DNA of 64,000 nucleotides from Fervidobacterium gondwanense DSM 13020. Lineage in GTDB: Bacteria > Thermotogota > Thermotogae > Thermotogales > Fervidobacteriaceae. The notes beneath the pieces are model-generated. The model saw only the letters and a program-made list of their open reading frames with translations. It made no database searches and had not been told where the DNA came from. The stretch's first letter is position 1, and each line of letters begins with the position of its first letter. The translations under genes and the position numbers were made by a program. This document shows positions 18,594 through 28,107 of the stretch, in pieces. The stretch covers positions 33,137 to 97,136 of the forward strand of contig NZ_FRDJ01000008.1 in NCBI RefSeq assembly GCF_900143265.1, read 5' to 3'.

Positions 18594-19571
18594 TTAAGCA
18601 ACCCTGATTCTTGGATCCACAAGGGCTAATGTTATATCAGCGAGTAAATTGCCTATCTGTGTTATCAGAGCGATGAACATGAGAAATGACATAACTAAAT
18701 ATTGGTCATGATTGAGTAGGGCATTGTAAAAGAACGGTCCTATCGTTGGCAAGTTTAAGACAATAGATGCGAGGATTGTTCCGCTAAAGACATTCGGAAG
18801 TTCCATTCCTGCAATGCTTACAAGCGGGTTTAGTGCATTCTTTACCGCATGTCTTCTTACAGTTCTTTCATCCAGTCCCCTCGCTCTGAGTGCGTTTACG
18901 AATGGTGAGCCAACAGTATCGAGCAGATTTGCACGCATTACACGATACAAACCTCCGACGCCACTAACACCGATTACTATAAGTGGTATCCACAGATGTT
19001 TTAAAAGGTCAATGAATTTAGCCACTGACCACGGTGTGCCTATGAATTCTGGCGAAAATAGTCCACCTATGTAGGTATATCTTGCGTTGAGTGCGAAAAA
19101 CATTAAGAGCAGTGCCAAGAAGAATTCTGGAATAGATATACCAACAAAGGCGATAACGGCAAAAGTGTAATCCCAAAAGCTGTAAGGATGGAAGGCCGAA
19201 AAAATTCCAAGAGGAATAGCTATAACCCATTGGAGAAGTATGGTCATTAAGGAAATTCCAACTGTCCAGCCCATTCTTTCCCATATCAAATCAAAGACAG
19301 GCCTCTGGTAAGAAAAGCTGTAACCGAAATCCAGCTTCGTTACGATATTCTTAACCCACAGCATGTATCGATAGTAAGCGGGCTTGTCAAGACCAAGCTC
19401 CTGGCGTAATGCTTCAATCTGTTCAGGAGAGATTCTCGGATTGTCAAGGTACTGAGAAAGGAAATCACCCGGTTGAAGCTCGGTTATTATAAAACATATT
19501 ATCGAAATAATTACCATCATTGGAATCATTATGAGTACCCTTCGAATAATGAAGCTTGTCAAATTGCTCAT
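18594..19571 (-). CDS. Opp-type ABC transporter permease, first cluster (OppB-like)
   Basis: A 325-residue permease with six predicted helices, the N-terminal FITELQPGDF, the EAA loop ALRARGLDERTVRRHAVKNA and a C-terminal ALVDPRIRV ending typical of OppB/DppB. ATG 19571 follows GGAGGG. It is separated from the binding-protein gene by a hairpin with a T-run, so it is probably made in smaller amounts. Confidence 0.92.
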   Translation of the reverse strand: MSNLTSFIIRRVLIMIPMMVIISIICFIITELQPGDFLSQYLDNPRISPEQIEALRQELGLDKPAYYRYMLWVKNIVTKLDFGYSFSYQRPVFDLIWERMGWTVGISLMTILLQWVIAIPLGIFSAFHPYSFWDYTFAVIAFVGISIPEFFLALLLMFFALNARYTYIGGLFSPEFIGTPWSVAKFIDLLKHLWIPLIVIGVSGVGGLYRVMRANLLDTVGSPFVNALRARGLDERTVRRHAVKNALNPLVSIAGMELPNVFSGTILASIVLNLPTIGPFFYNALLNHDQYLVMSFLMFIALITQIGNLLADITLALVDPRIRVA

Positions 19572-19605
19572 CCAATTCCCTCCAATGTACAGCTTCTTAA
19601 AAAAC

Positions 19606-19627
19606 GAGGGGAGCGAAGCTCCCTCTC
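19606..19627 (-). terminator. Attenuating hairpin between binding protein and permeases, first Opp cluster
   Basis: On the minus strand a stem built on GGGAGC/GCTCCC with extra GAG/CTC pairs is followed at once by six T (19604-19599). It has the form of an intrinsic terminator but lies inside the transporter operon, after the solute-binding protein gene, so partial read-through is inferred. Confidence 0.65.
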
Positions 19628-19657
19628 TTTTGGTTAACTTCGCATATTGTGGATCCT

Positions 19658-21430
19658 TTATTTTCTAAATGTTGTCCATACGGTGAATGTTGGTAATCCT
19701 TCCTTCGATTGGACAACATTTCCTATACTCTTGTGACAGCCAAAGAAGTTCATCTGCCTTGCTACGAAAATTACTGGTAAGTACTTGTAATACAGTTCCT
19801 GCCACTCATCGTATAGAGTTTTTCGCTTTTTTTGATTCATTTCGATCTGTGCTTTTTCAAATATGTCCCAAATTCGTTTCTCCCAATCAAACATTTCAGA
19901 GAATACAGGTGATGGAGGATTCGTATTCTTATCCATTGTTGAATAGTGCCAGTAGTACAGCTGCTGACCTGGTTGCCATATTGCTTTCCTAAGCTGTGGG
20001 TCTGGTTGGTTACCGAATGCGCGGATACCACATTCGAAGTTACCTGCGCCGAACATTTGTCCAACGACTGACGAATCAAGTATTTGGAGATTTGTTTTAA
20101 CGCCTATTTTCTTAAGTTCCTCACTGAATACATAAGCAATTTGTTGGTAATCTTTTGGTTGGTTTTGAACAAGTATTGTGAATTCAAACGTTGTGCCGTC
20201 GGGGAAGTCTCTTAAGCCGTCCTTGTTTTTATCAACTAACCCGAGTGAATCAAGAATGCTCGCGGCTTTCTTCAAATCAAACGACCTCATCAACTGCTCA
20301 ACCTTTGGATTGTAGAACGCTTTATTCGTCGGTAGTACAAGACCACCACCAGGAATTGCGAGGCCATTGTAGATTTCTTCAATTATCCTTTCTCTGTTTA
20401 AAGCATATTCCATAGCTTCTCTGAATTCAGTTTTCCTGAACAACTCTCTTAGCTTTGGATTAGCGACATCAAAGTTGAAAGCTATGTGGACTGGGCTTGG
20501 AGTAGAGCCTATTGGTTTGGAAGCAAATAGTAGATATGGGGCATTCCCAGCAACTTCGATTTGCTTTAGTCTTGGATAATCTGATGCCGAAACAGCAGTG
20601 TAATCTATTTCACCAGCAATAAATTTAGCTAATCTTATCTCTGCGTCCTTTATGATTAGATATTCCAGCTTATCGAAGTAGGGAAGCTGGTTGCCGTATT
20701 TATCTTTTTTCCAGAAATAAGGGTTCTTCTCAAGGACGATTTTCTGGTCAACTATAACTTGTGAAAGTTTATATGGTCCATTGACTACGATCTCAGAAGG
20801 AGGGGTATTTGTTAGCCAGAGTTTATTAACAGATGCTAAGTCGTTCTTATCAATAAGGGGTTCGAGCTTGTGTTTTGGATATATGTACACGGCGGTTAAG
20901 ACTGTTAAGAATGCGCCATATGGTGATGGTAAGTCTGCTCTTACAACCTTGTTGTTAATCTTCGTCCATGTGACGGGTTTATTCACGCCCTTTTCATCTG
21001 GTATCGTGAACCTGTCGACCGAATTACCGCGAGCATATTTGTTCATGACAAAGTATTGCATCGTAAATATCACGTCATCTGCCGTTATCGGTTTGCCATC
21101 AGACCAGTATGCATCTCTTATGTAAAACCATACTTGCTTTCCATCACTTGAGACAGTCCATGATTTTGCAATTGCAGGTCTAATCTCGTTTGTTATAGGA
21201 TGGTATTCAACGAGTGGGGACATAAGTGGTCCCATGATAACACTGTACGCCGATGAATCAAGCGAACCGTAGAGCAGGAATGATTCAGGTGTTGAAGGCA
21301 ATGCTAATCTTAAAGTACCACCGAGTTTCGGCTGAGCAGAATTTGTTAACATTGCGTCTTCTATGAAGAAATCCGTTGCCGTGAAAACCACCGCTATCAG
21401 AATCCACAGAACAAAGAGAACCCTTTTCAT
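19658..21430 (-). CDS. Extracytoplasmic solute-binding protein, family 5 (OppA-like), first cluster
   Basis: A 590-residue binding protein with an N-terminal signal peptide (MKRVLFVLWILIAVVFTAT) and the family 5 hallmarks: GGTLRLALP at the mature N-terminus, the W-YSDGKP-like WSDGKPITADDV segment, and PYFWKKD. It would capture the ligand in the periplasm and pass it to the permeases encoded next. No lipobox cysteine is seen, so it is likely soluble. It is the first gene of the operon, preceded by a GGAGGTG site and a clear promoter. The ligand is not known; location with anmK, nagA and the serine hydrolase suggests muropeptides or amino-sugar oligosaccharides. Confidence 0.93.
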   Translation of the reverse strand: MKRVLFVLWILIAVVFTATDFFIEDAMLTNSAQPKLGGTLRLALPSTPESFLLYGSLDSSAYSVIMGPLMSPLVEYHPITNEIRPAIAKSWTVSSDGKQVWFYIRDAYWSDGKPITADDVIFTMQYFVMNKYARGNSVDRFTIPDEKGVNKPVTWTKINNKVVRADLPSPYGAFLTVLTAVYIYPKHKLEPLIDKNDLASVNKLWLTNTPPSEIVVNGPYKLSQVIVDQKIVLEKNPYFWKKDKYGNQLPYFDKLEYLIIKDAEIRLAKFIAGEIDYTAVSASDYPRLKQIEVAGNAPYLLFASKPIGSTPSPVHIAFNFDVANPKLRELFRKTEFREAMEYALNRERIIEEIYNGLAIPGGGLVLPTNKAFYNPKVEQLMRSFDLKKAASILDSLGLVDKNKDGLRDFPDGTTFEFTILVQNQPKDYQQIAYVFSEELKKIGVKTNLQILDSSVVGQMFGAGNFECGIRAFGNQPDPQLRKAIWQPGQQLYYWHYSTMDKNTNPPSPVFSEMFDWEKRIWDIFEKAQIEMNQKKRKTLYDEWQELYYKYLPVIFVARQMNFFGCHKSIGNVVQSKEGLPTFTVWTTFRK

Positions 21431-21464
21431 GCCCCTTCACCTCCAAAGTGAGATAGTCAAACTT

Positions 21465-21492
21465 ATTATATTCCCTATTCCACTTTTCTCAA
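21465..21492 (-). promoter_or_regulatory. Promoter of the first Opp/amino-sugar operon
   Basis: On the minus strand TTGAGA (21492-21487) and TATAAT (21470-21465) are 16 bases apart, placing the transcription start about 30 bases before the binding-protein gene. Confidence 0.6.
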
Positions 21493-21589
21493 AATAAAGA
21501 AAAATTGAGAGAAGAGGAGCTTATGAACAATAATTGACCTTATTTTTTGATTTCTTATGTTATGTCAAAAAAGCAAGAAATTGTTAAAA

Positions 21590-21617
21590 GATATAAATGT
21601 TATATCATTAAGATATA
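21590..21617. promoter_or_regulatory. Candidate operator: three alternating half-sites at 11-bp spacing
   Basis: GATATA (21590-21595), TATATC (21601-21606) and GATATA (21612-21617) are separated by five bases each, giving two overlapping inverted repeats with one helical turn between half-sites. They lie about 100 bases upstream of the Opp promoter, between two oppositely directed transcription units. The rest of 21493-21749 shows nothing else that I can identify. Binding by the GntR/UTRA regulator is only a guess. Confidence 0.3.
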
Positions 21618-21749
21618 CGTCTGAAACTCTGCCAATCACTTCTTTGGCCTTGATTTAGATTTGACCTGAAATCGTAATGTCATACCTTTGAATACGTTTT
21701 ATGCTTTAGAAAGATTTAATTTTACATATATGAGTGTAGTAGTAAGTAG

Positions 21750-22688
21750 TAATAGGTAAGGTATGCACGCTTTTTACGGTTGATGTTATTTCCGATCTGA
21801 AGGAATGGTTCTTTGGAGCGCACTGCGTCGATAGTACGAATAGTCAAGTTTGTTTTGCAATCAAACAGTCTCAGATATTGTCCATGCTTCTTGAGATAAA
21901 ACTGGGGTGAAATAACTAGTGTAGATGGTAAGCCAGTAGACACTGTAGTTTATTTTTAGACATCTGTGGATTCATGTTAAATTCGAAAGAAGTATGAAGT
22001 GAGTAGAACGGCAATTTCCGAAGTTCAGCCGCACCTTATCTGAAATCAGACAAACAGCACTTTAAGTGCCGAAAGAGATGAATCCTTCTGGTTGAAGTTC
22101 TTTAAAGGATTTTGGGTAGTGGAAAAGAAATTGTTCAATTCTTGCGATATGGAATCACCTTGGTTCAGATGGAAAATCACGATGTCACGCGAAGAGTTTG
22201 AACAGAGTATCAGTAAGAGACTTCCTGCCAGAGAAAAAGCAGACCAAATATTGAAAGTGGATGCGGTGAGAACAGTTGAAGGTAAAGTTATACATGTTAA
22301 CGAGCTCAACTCTCAATGGTGAACATAAAGATTTAATCGCCATTTGAAGAGGTAAGAGTGGCTTAGTCATAACCTTGCGGATCATAGCAGAGAACGGTGT
22401 GTACGATGTTGATAAAGAGTACAACATACGTTTCGTTAGAAGGCTGACTAAATCGATAACAGGCTTTTCAAGAGACATTCTTCTCGAAAGCAACGCTTTG
22501 ACAATTGTAAACGACTATTCAGTTGTGCCGAGTGGTTACTTCGAGCTTCTCGTTGAAAGAAGAGACAATAGAATACCTCAGGTTACATTCTACGGGGTGG
22601 CAATGACCACGATGTTGGTATGAGTCAGTATGGTGCTAATAACCTGGCAAGAAGGGGAAGAGATTATCAAGAGACTCTTAGTGCATTG
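21750..22688 (+). pseudogene. Decayed SpoIID/LytB-domain gene
   Basis: Pieces of a SpoIID-type protein, a family of peptidoglycan-cleaving or amidase-stimulating enzymes, can be read in order but in different frames with stops between. Around 21800-21870 there is HCVDSTNSQV; near 21910-21955 GEITSVDGKPVDTVVYF then a stop; at 22155-22235 SPWFRWKITMSREEFEQ; at 22525-22596 VPSGYFELLVERRDN and FYGV; and after a frameshift at about 22597, HDVGMSQYGANNLARRG, the most diagnostic motif. At least three frameshifts and several stops separate these. The left boundary is uncertain. It lies 50 bases before namZ, so it may once have been the first gene of that operon. Confidence 0.75.
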
Positions 22689-22740
22689 TAAGAAGAGGAA
22701 ACTGTGAAAATGGATTAATTCAATCAGGAGGACAATGAAG

Positions 22741-23817
22741 ATGGTAAGGAATGGAATCGATGTGCTTGATTATCAGTCTCTCAAAAATTACAGAATAGGC
22801 TTGGTCAGTAATTATTCTTCAGTTAATTCTAAGGGTGAACTGCTTACAGACATACTTCTAAGTAAGGGATTAACTCTTAGAAAACTCTTTATACCAGAGC
22901 ACGGACTTTATCTAGCAGCAGACGGAATGGAGATATCTGATTTTTTTCACCCTAAGTTAGGAATTCCAGTTATAAGCGTTTACGGAACTAGAGATGAAGT
23001 CTCTTGTGAGATGCTCGAAGATGTCGATTTGATAATGTACGACATTCAAGACGTGGGTCTTAGATATTACACCTTCATCTACGCTTTAGCCAATATGATG
23101 AAAGCTGCAGCAAAGTGCGGCGTAAAATTTCTCATCTTAGACAGGTTTAACTTGCTTGGAAGAAAGGTCTTTGGCCCAAGAATGCCAGAGGGTATTAATT
23201 CAATAATCGGCGGTTATGAACTTCCTGTACAGTATGGCCTGACAACGGGTGAACTCGCATTGTATTACAAGAAATACCTTAAGCTCGATATAGATTTGGA
23301 GATTGTACGGTGCGAAAATTGGAACGGGGAGGCGTTTCCAGAAACAGGAATTTTTTGGAACGTTCCTTCCCCTAATCTTCCAACGTTTTCATCACTATTG
23401 TGCTACGCAGGCATATGCTTTTTCGAAGCAACTAATTTGAGCGTTGGAAGGGGCACTACAAAGCCTTTCGAATTCTTAGGTGCACCCTGGGTTGATGAAA
23501 ATGACATGTACGAGTATCTCAAGCATAGATTTCCGAATCTTTTCTGCCGGAAACGGCAGTTTATACCTCAGTATAGGGAATACGCACAAAATGTATGTAA
23601 CGGCGTTGAATTTTTCCCAAAGCAGGATGATAACTTCTTTGAAATCGCGGTTGCATTGTTTGAGTATTTTGAAAAATATGAAGAGTTTAAAGTTGATTAT
23701 CAAAGGTTGGAAGTTTTCACAGGTGTGAGGGAATTCATGAAAAATAAAGAAAAATTCTTGAGTTTTGACCTTTGTTCATACCTCGAGTATGTGGAGGATC
23801 TACTCTTGTACAATTAA
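22741..23817 (+). CDS. namZ: Exo-beta-N-acetylmuramidase NamZ (DUF1343)
   Basis: NamZ-type (DUF1343) enzymes release terminal MurNAc from peptidoglycan glycan chains. The 358-residue protein keeps the family landmarks: GLVSNYSSV near the N-terminus, FIPEHGLYLAADG, YGTRDE, DVDLIMYDIQDVGLRYYTFIY, LDRFNLLG, LPVQYGLTTGELA and ATNLSVGRGTTKPFEFLGAPW. No signal peptide is evident, so it would act in the cytoplasm on imported fragments. ATG 22741 is nine bases after AGGAGG; the ATG at 22735 is only three bases from it. It heads the namZ-nagZ-murQ operon, the same partnership as in Bacillus subtilis. Confidence 0.92.
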   Translation: MVRNGIDVLDYQSLKNYRIGLVSNYSSVNSKGELLTDILLSKGLTLRKLFIPEHGLYLAADGMEISDFFHPKLGIPVISVYGTRDEVSCEMLEDVDLIMYDIQDVGLRYYTFIYALANMMKAAAKCGVKFLILDRFNLLGRKVFGPRMPEGINSIIGGYELPVQYGLTTGELALYYKKYLKLDIDLEIVRCENWNGEAFPETGIFWNVPSPNLPTFSSLLCYAGICFFEATNLSVGRGTTKPFEFLGAPWVDENDMYEYLKHRFPNLFCRKRQFIPQYREYAQNVCNGVEFFPKQDDNFFEIAVALFEYFEKYEEFKVDYQRLEVFTGVREFMKNKEKFLSFDLCSYLEYVEDLLLYN

Positions 23818-23842
23818 AACCGGAATCTTAGGAGGGGATTTA

Positions 23843-25351
23843 GTGAGAAGGATAAACGAGGAAAGTATCGGAAAACTATTTATGATTGGCATTTACGGTA
23901 CGGAGCTAACAAAAGAGACGAGAGATGTTCTTGCACACATAAGACCTGGGTCTGTCATTCTTTTCTCTCGCAATATAGTAGGTCCAGAGCAAGTTAGGAA
24001 ACTGATAGATGATATATCCAACTTCCTTGGTTACAAACCTATCATCGCTGTTGACCAAGAAGGCGGGAATGTTGTGAGGCTGAAAGATGGATTCAACACC
24101 CTCCCAAGTCCAATGGCTTGTGCTGCAAGCCGCGATGTAGAGCTCTTCAAGAAGGCAGTCTACTTAACATCCTTGGAGATGAGAGCAGTCGGTGTGGATT
24201 GGAATTTGGCCCCTGTTGTAGATATAAACGTTAATCCGTTGAATCCAGTAATCGGAATACGCTCTTTTGGCGACGAGCCAGAAATTGTAACTAAGTTTTC
24301 GAACGCTTTCGTGGAAGCGTCGGAAGAGGCAGGAGTTGCGACGTGCTTAAAACACTTCCCCGGTTTGGGAAGCGTTTCAATCGATCCGCACTTTGACCTG
24401 CCAGTCATAAACAAGACAATTGATGAACTACTCAATTTTGATTTGGTACCTTTCAAAAATGTGAAATGCAATGCATGGATGCCGTCTCATGTGTACTTTC
24501 CAAGAATTCAAAAAGATGGTCTGCCAGCCTCTCTATCTTCAGAAATAGTAGATATAGCCAGAATTAGACTTGGTTTCGACGGTGTTATAATAGTTGATGA
24601 TTTACTTATGGGAGGTACTGGCAAATTTACAATAGAAGAAAAAACGTTGAAAGCATTCAACGCGGGGAACGATATCTTGACTATCTGCCACGAACCGGAA
24701 AAACAAATAAGAGCATTCGACAATTTCTGTGAATACGTTAACCAAAATACTGACCTGAAAAGGCGAATCATAGAAAGTTTAGATCGTATAGAAAATTCAT
24801 TCAGCAAGGTTAAGTCTCACGCTCTTTTTGAACACATAGATAATGGACGTTTTGTTAGAGAAGCAAAGGGAACGATAGATGAGCTCGTTAGAAAATCCAT
24901 CACCATTGTAAATCTGCGCGATTATTCATTGCCTCTCGAAGAGGTAGACATGGTATTAACAATGCTTGGTGTTCCTGGTTCTCCAGTTGTGGATCAATCT
25001 CTGCCAGTTCCTCAGATAACGCAAGAACTTTCAAGACTATTCAACGCTTATTTTGAGATTATCTCTGATACGAAATTGCCAGAAATAGAGAAAGTTAAGG
25101 GTAAAAAAATCCTCTTATTCACTTTCGATATGTACAGAAGCAAGTCACTCGTTAATTTCATAAAAGAGCTCGACTCATATTCCAAACTGCTACTTATCGC
25201 TCTTAAAAATCCATATGATGCTTTTTATTCGAGAAACTCTATTGTCCTTTACGGTTCATCGGCGACACATCAGAGAATATTGCTTGACGTACTTTTAGGA
25301 AAAGTACATGCCGAAGGTAAACTACCAGTCAAACCATTGGAGGTGGTGTAA
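23843..25351 (+). CDS. nagZ: Beta-N-acetylglucosaminidase NagZ (GH3), two-domain form
   Basis: NagZ removes GlcNAc from GlcNAc-MurNAc fragments. The GH3 domain shows GSVILFSRNI, AVDQEGGNVVRL, NLAPVVDINVNP, the mobile catalytic loop KHFPGLG...DPHFDLP with both Asp and His, and the nucleophile region VDDLLMGG. At 502 residues the protein has an additional C-terminal domain like the Bacillus enzyme and unlike the single-domain Gram-negative form. GTG 23843 follows AGGAGG directly; a longer frame from 23765 overlaps namZ and is not used. No signal peptide is present. It sits 25 bases after namZ and its stop overlaps the murQ start. Confidence 0.94.
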   Translation: MRRINEESIGKLFMIGIYGTELTKETRDVLAHIRPGSVILFSRNIVGPEQVRKLIDDISNFLGYKPIIAVDQEGGNVVRLKDGFNTLPSPMACAASRDVELFKKAVYLTSLEMRAVGVDWNLAPVVDINVNPLNPVIGIRSFGDEPEIVTKFSNAFVEASEEAGVATCLKHFPGLGSVSIDPHFDLPVINKTIDELLNFDLVPFKNVKCNAWMPSHVYFPRIQKDGLPASLSSEIVDIARIRLGFDGVIIVDDLLMGGTGKFTIEEKTLKAFNAGNDILTICHEPEKQIRAFDNFCEYVNQNTDLKRRIIESLDRIENSFSKVKSHALFEHIDNGRFVREAKGTIDELVRKSITIVNLRDYSLPLEEVDMVLTMLGVPGSPVVDQSLPVPQITQELSRLFNAYFEIISDTKLPEIEKVKGKKILLFTFDMYRSKSLVNFIKELDSYSKLLLIALKNPYDAFYSRNSIVLYGSSATHQRILLDVLLGKVHAEGKLPVKPLEVV

Positions 25352-26295
25352 TGAAAAAAGATGATTTCAAAGAAGAGAAGACAATGTTCGAAGGACTCGA
25401 AACAGAGAGAGTCAATCCTGTCTCGCAGGAAATAGACAGGTTAGACGTAATGAGCATTTTGCGAATAGTAAATGATGAGGATAAAAAGGTTGCAAATGCT
25501 GTTGAAAAAGTTATTAACAAAATCGCCATGGTGATTGATTATTGCATTGAAGCGATAAAGAGTGGCGGCAGGGTTATATATGCCGGAGCAGGTACGAGCG
25601 GGAGAATAGGTTTTATCGATGCGGTTGAAGTTGTACCAACGTTTGGGGTACCTGAAGGTGTTTTTGTACCTTTAATAGCTGGAGGAGAAGAAGCACTCAG
25701 AAGGTCTGTTGAAGCAGTTGAAGATAACTTCGAACTTGGACGTGAAGACGCAAGAAGGATAGAGATAAACAGCAACGATATGGTTATAGGCATAACCGCA
25801 AGTGGTAGGACCCCTTATGTTGCGGGTGTTTTGGACTACGCCCGGGAAAACGGTGCACGTACAGCATTGATTTGCAATGTCAATAAACCAGCACTTTCTG
25901 GGTTTGCCGATATTGTTATCTCCATAGAAACTGGACCTGAAGTTATATCTGGAAGCACGAGGATGAAAGCAGGTACATCACAGAAGATGGTCTTAAATAT
26001 GATAAGCACTACAACAATGATTAAATTGGGAAAAGTATACAAGAACTACATGGTTGATGTGTTAGTGCTTAATGAAAAACTGCGTGAGCGAGCAATAAGA
26101 ATCATAATGAAAACAACAAGTACTGACTACAAAACGGCTTCAGAATTCCTTGCGAAAGCTAACAACTCACCAAAGATAGCAATCCTCATGATACTAACCG
26201 GCAAGAGTAAAGAGGAGTGTCAACAGCTATTTGGAAAATACACAAGTATATCTGACGTGCTATTACATCTGTTAGACAAGAAAAATGAGTGCTGA
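25351..26295 (+). CDS. murQ: N-acetylmuramic acid 6-phosphate etherase
   Basis: MurQ cleaves the lactyl ether of MurNAc-6-phosphate, giving GlcNAc-6-phosphate and D-lactate. The 314-residue SIS-fold protein has the family motifs TERVNPVSQEIDRL, YAGAGTSGRIGFIDAVE, PTFGVPEG, AGGEEALRRSVE, GITASGRTPYV and GSTRMKAGTSQKMVLNMIST. The ATG overlaps the nagZ stop (TAATG) behind GGAGGTGG. It receives substrate from AnmK and from the kinase at the end of this operon, and passes product to NagA. Confidence 0.96.
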   Translation: MKKDDFKEEKTMFEGLETERVNPVSQEIDRLDVMSILRIVNDEDKKVANAVEKVINKIAMVIDYCIEAIKSGGRVIYAGAGTSGRIGFIDAVEVVPTFGVPEGVFVPLIAGGEEALRRSVEAVEDNFELGREDARRIEINSNDMVIGITASGRTPYVAGVLDYARENGARTALICNVNKPALSGFADIVISIETGPEVISGSTRMKAGTSQKMVLNMISTTTMIKLGKVYKNYMVDVLVLNEKLRERAIRIIMKTTSTDYKTASEFLAKANNSPKIAILMILTGKSKEECQQLFGKYTSISDVLLHLLDKKNEC

Positions 26296-26310
26296 AGGGG
26301 TGGTTGATAA

Positions 26311-27027
26311 ATGGACAAAAATGTTATTCCATTATACTATCGCATATACAACGAACTTCGTAACAGGATACTAAGTGGATATTACAAAGATGGAAAACTT
26401 CCACCCGAAATGGAACTCTGTGCCGAATTTGATGCGAGTAGAATAACAATAAGAAATGCCCTAGAACAGCTGAGAAGAGAAGGACTAATATCGCGTTCTA
26501 AAGGACTTGGGACTTTCATCAAGAAGTTCGAAAGTGAAGAGCAGTTGACAAAGTTAACCGGTTTTACTGATGAAATGAAAGGTCGAAAAGTAACATCTAA
26601 GGTGCTTGAGAATCGTCTTGTCAATATTCCGGCAGAAGCGCAAGAATGCTTTGGCTTAGCATCGGGAACACTTGTTGTGTTGTTAAAGAGAATTCGTTAC
26701 ATTGACGAAAAGCCCATTGCTATTGAATCAGCTTATCTCAATCCATCTGTTGATTTGAGGTTGTTGAACGTTCTTCACAAGGACATGGAGAAGGAATCCC
26801 TTTACCACTTCATCCAAAACGAACTGTCCATCAACCTGGCATATGCAGAAGAAATTTTGGAAGTTACTAAACTCTCTAAAGACGAGGCTAATTTACTTGG
26901 CGTAAAACCAGGTGAATGTGCGATACTCAGAAAAAGGTTTACTTATACTGATACACAAAAATGTATCGAGTACGTTCTCTCAATTTACCGCGGTGACGAA
27001 TACAAATTCAAAGTTGTAAGAAAGTGA
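26311..27027 (+). CDS. GntR/HutC-family regulator with UTRA domain
   Basis: A 238-residue repressor-type regulator. Residues about 5-75 form a GntR winged helix (LRNRILSGYYKDGKLPPEMELC, then ASRITIRNALEQLRREGLI and GLGTFI; listed as landmarks), and residues 95-235 a UTRA ligand domain of the kind that senses amino-sugar phosphates in NagR/YvoA. Between murQ and the kinase it is the obvious candidate regulator of the salvage operons, with a sugar phosphate as inducer. The ATG at 26311 follows AGGGGTGG, 15 bases after murQ. Confidence 0.9.
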   Translation: MDKNVIPLYYRIYNELRNRILSGYYKDGKLPPEMELCAEFDASRITIRNALEQLRREGLISRSKGLGTFIKKFESEEQLTKLTGFTDEMKGRKVTSKVLENRLVNIPAEAQECFGLASGTLVVLLKRIRYIDEKPIAIESAYLNPSVDLRLLNVLHKDMEKESLYHFIQNELSINLAYAEEILEVTKLSKDEANLLGVKPGECAILRKRFTYTDTQKCIEYVLSIYRGDEYKFKVVRK

Positions 27028-27036
27028 GGAAAGCGG

Positions 27037-27918
27037 ATGATTGCTCTTGGCATAGACGGCGGTGGAACGTCTACAAAGGTTTGCTTAGCTATTCCAGATA
27101 GAAAGGTTGTGATATTGGAGTTCTCGATACCATGTGGAATCAACCTTACTTCCACGCCGTCTGATATTCAGCTGGAAATTCTAAACAAAATACGAGATGA
27201 GATAAATAGGAGAACCTCAGGATTAGAGTTTTTTGATAGTGTAATAATCTCAATCTCTGGTGGTGGTTCGTCTTCGAGAAGACTCAACTTCAAAAATCTC
27301 GTTTCTACTGTTTTTAGAGCGGGAAAGATAATTGTGCTTTCAGACATCGAAGTGTTAAAGGAAATAGTTTTGAAAGGCAGAACTGGTATATTGGTGATAT
27401 GCGGCACTGGGAGCATAGCCATCTCTCACACAGGAAAAAGAGTGGGTGGTTGGGGACACCTGTTTGGAGATGAAGCAAGTGCGTTTTCGATTTCTTTGGA
27501 AATATTCAGAAGATTTTTTGAATATATAGATGGAGTTGAAGAATACGACAAGATTTTTGATGTGCTCTTAAACTTTTACAAAGTCACTAGCGTATTTGAC
27601 TTGACTACTATCCAGCTCGAAAGTGATTTCAAAAGAAAGATAGCGTCCTTTACCGAACATGCACCGCTAACGCCTCTTGTTAGGAAAATTATAGATGAAC
27701 AGCTAACTAAACTCACGCAGAAAATTTCCTACCTCGCATCCACAGAGAATGTGTCCGATATATACTATTTCGGTGGAACGTTTAAGAACGAATACTTCAC
27801 TCAAGTGTTTTGCAAAAAACTCCACCGTTTCAACCTCCATTATTCTGACATAAAACCGCACGTTGAACTTGCACTTGATGCGCCTCATTTTTTGGAAGCA
27901 AGCAAAAACAATACGTGA
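27037..27918 (+). CDS. BadF/BadG-type amino-sugar kinase (MurK/NagK-like)
   Basis: The 293-residue protein belongs to the ASKHA ATPases: phosphate-1 motif LGIDGGGTSTKVCLA, phosphate-2 ICGTGSIAISH, then RVGGWGHLFGDEASAF, which is characteristic of N-acetylglucosamine/N-acetylmuramate kinases of the BadF family. It would phosphorylate MurNAc and/or GlcNAc released by NamZ and NagZ, giving substrates for MurQ and NagA. A kinase is needed here because import is by ABC transporters and not by a phosphotransferase system. Sugar preference cannot be told from sequence alone. It is the last gene of the plus-strand operon. Confidence 0.85.
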   Translation: MIALGIDGGGTSTKVCLAIPDRKVVILEFSIPCGINLTSTPSDIQLEILNKIRDEINRRTSGLEFFDSVIISISGGGSSSRRLNFKNLVSTVFRAGKIIVLSDIEVLKEIVLKGRTGILVICGTGSIAISHTGKRVGGWGHLFGDEASAFSISLEIFRRFFEYIDGVEEYDKIFDVLLNFYKVTSVFDLTTIQLESDFKRKIASFTEHAPLTPLVRKIIDEQLTKLTQKISYLASTENVSDIYYFGGTFKNEYFTQVFCKKLHRFNLHYSDIKPHVELALDAPHFLEASKNNT

Positions 27919-28037
27919 CGAAATGGTAAAACAATCAATCCCGAACTGGTAAGTGATAACATTTATTAGCAAGAATTGGCATTTGCATGTGGTTTGCAAT
28001 TGCCTAGCGACGCATACTTAACTCTCAAGACAAATTT

Positions 28038-28070
28038 AAACAGCTCATGGATTTCAACCACGAGCTGTTT
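28038..28070 (+). terminator. Terminator after the salvage operon
   Basis: Arms AAACAGCTC and GAGCTGTTT (with an inner TGG/CCA pairing) enclose a short loop and are followed by ATGGTTTAG. The structure lies between two convergent operons and may serve both; the T-run is poor. Nothing else is seen in 27919-28107. Confidence 0.5.
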
Positions 28071-28107
28071 ATGGTTTAGATTTATAATTTCAGTGGCATG
28101 AATGCAC

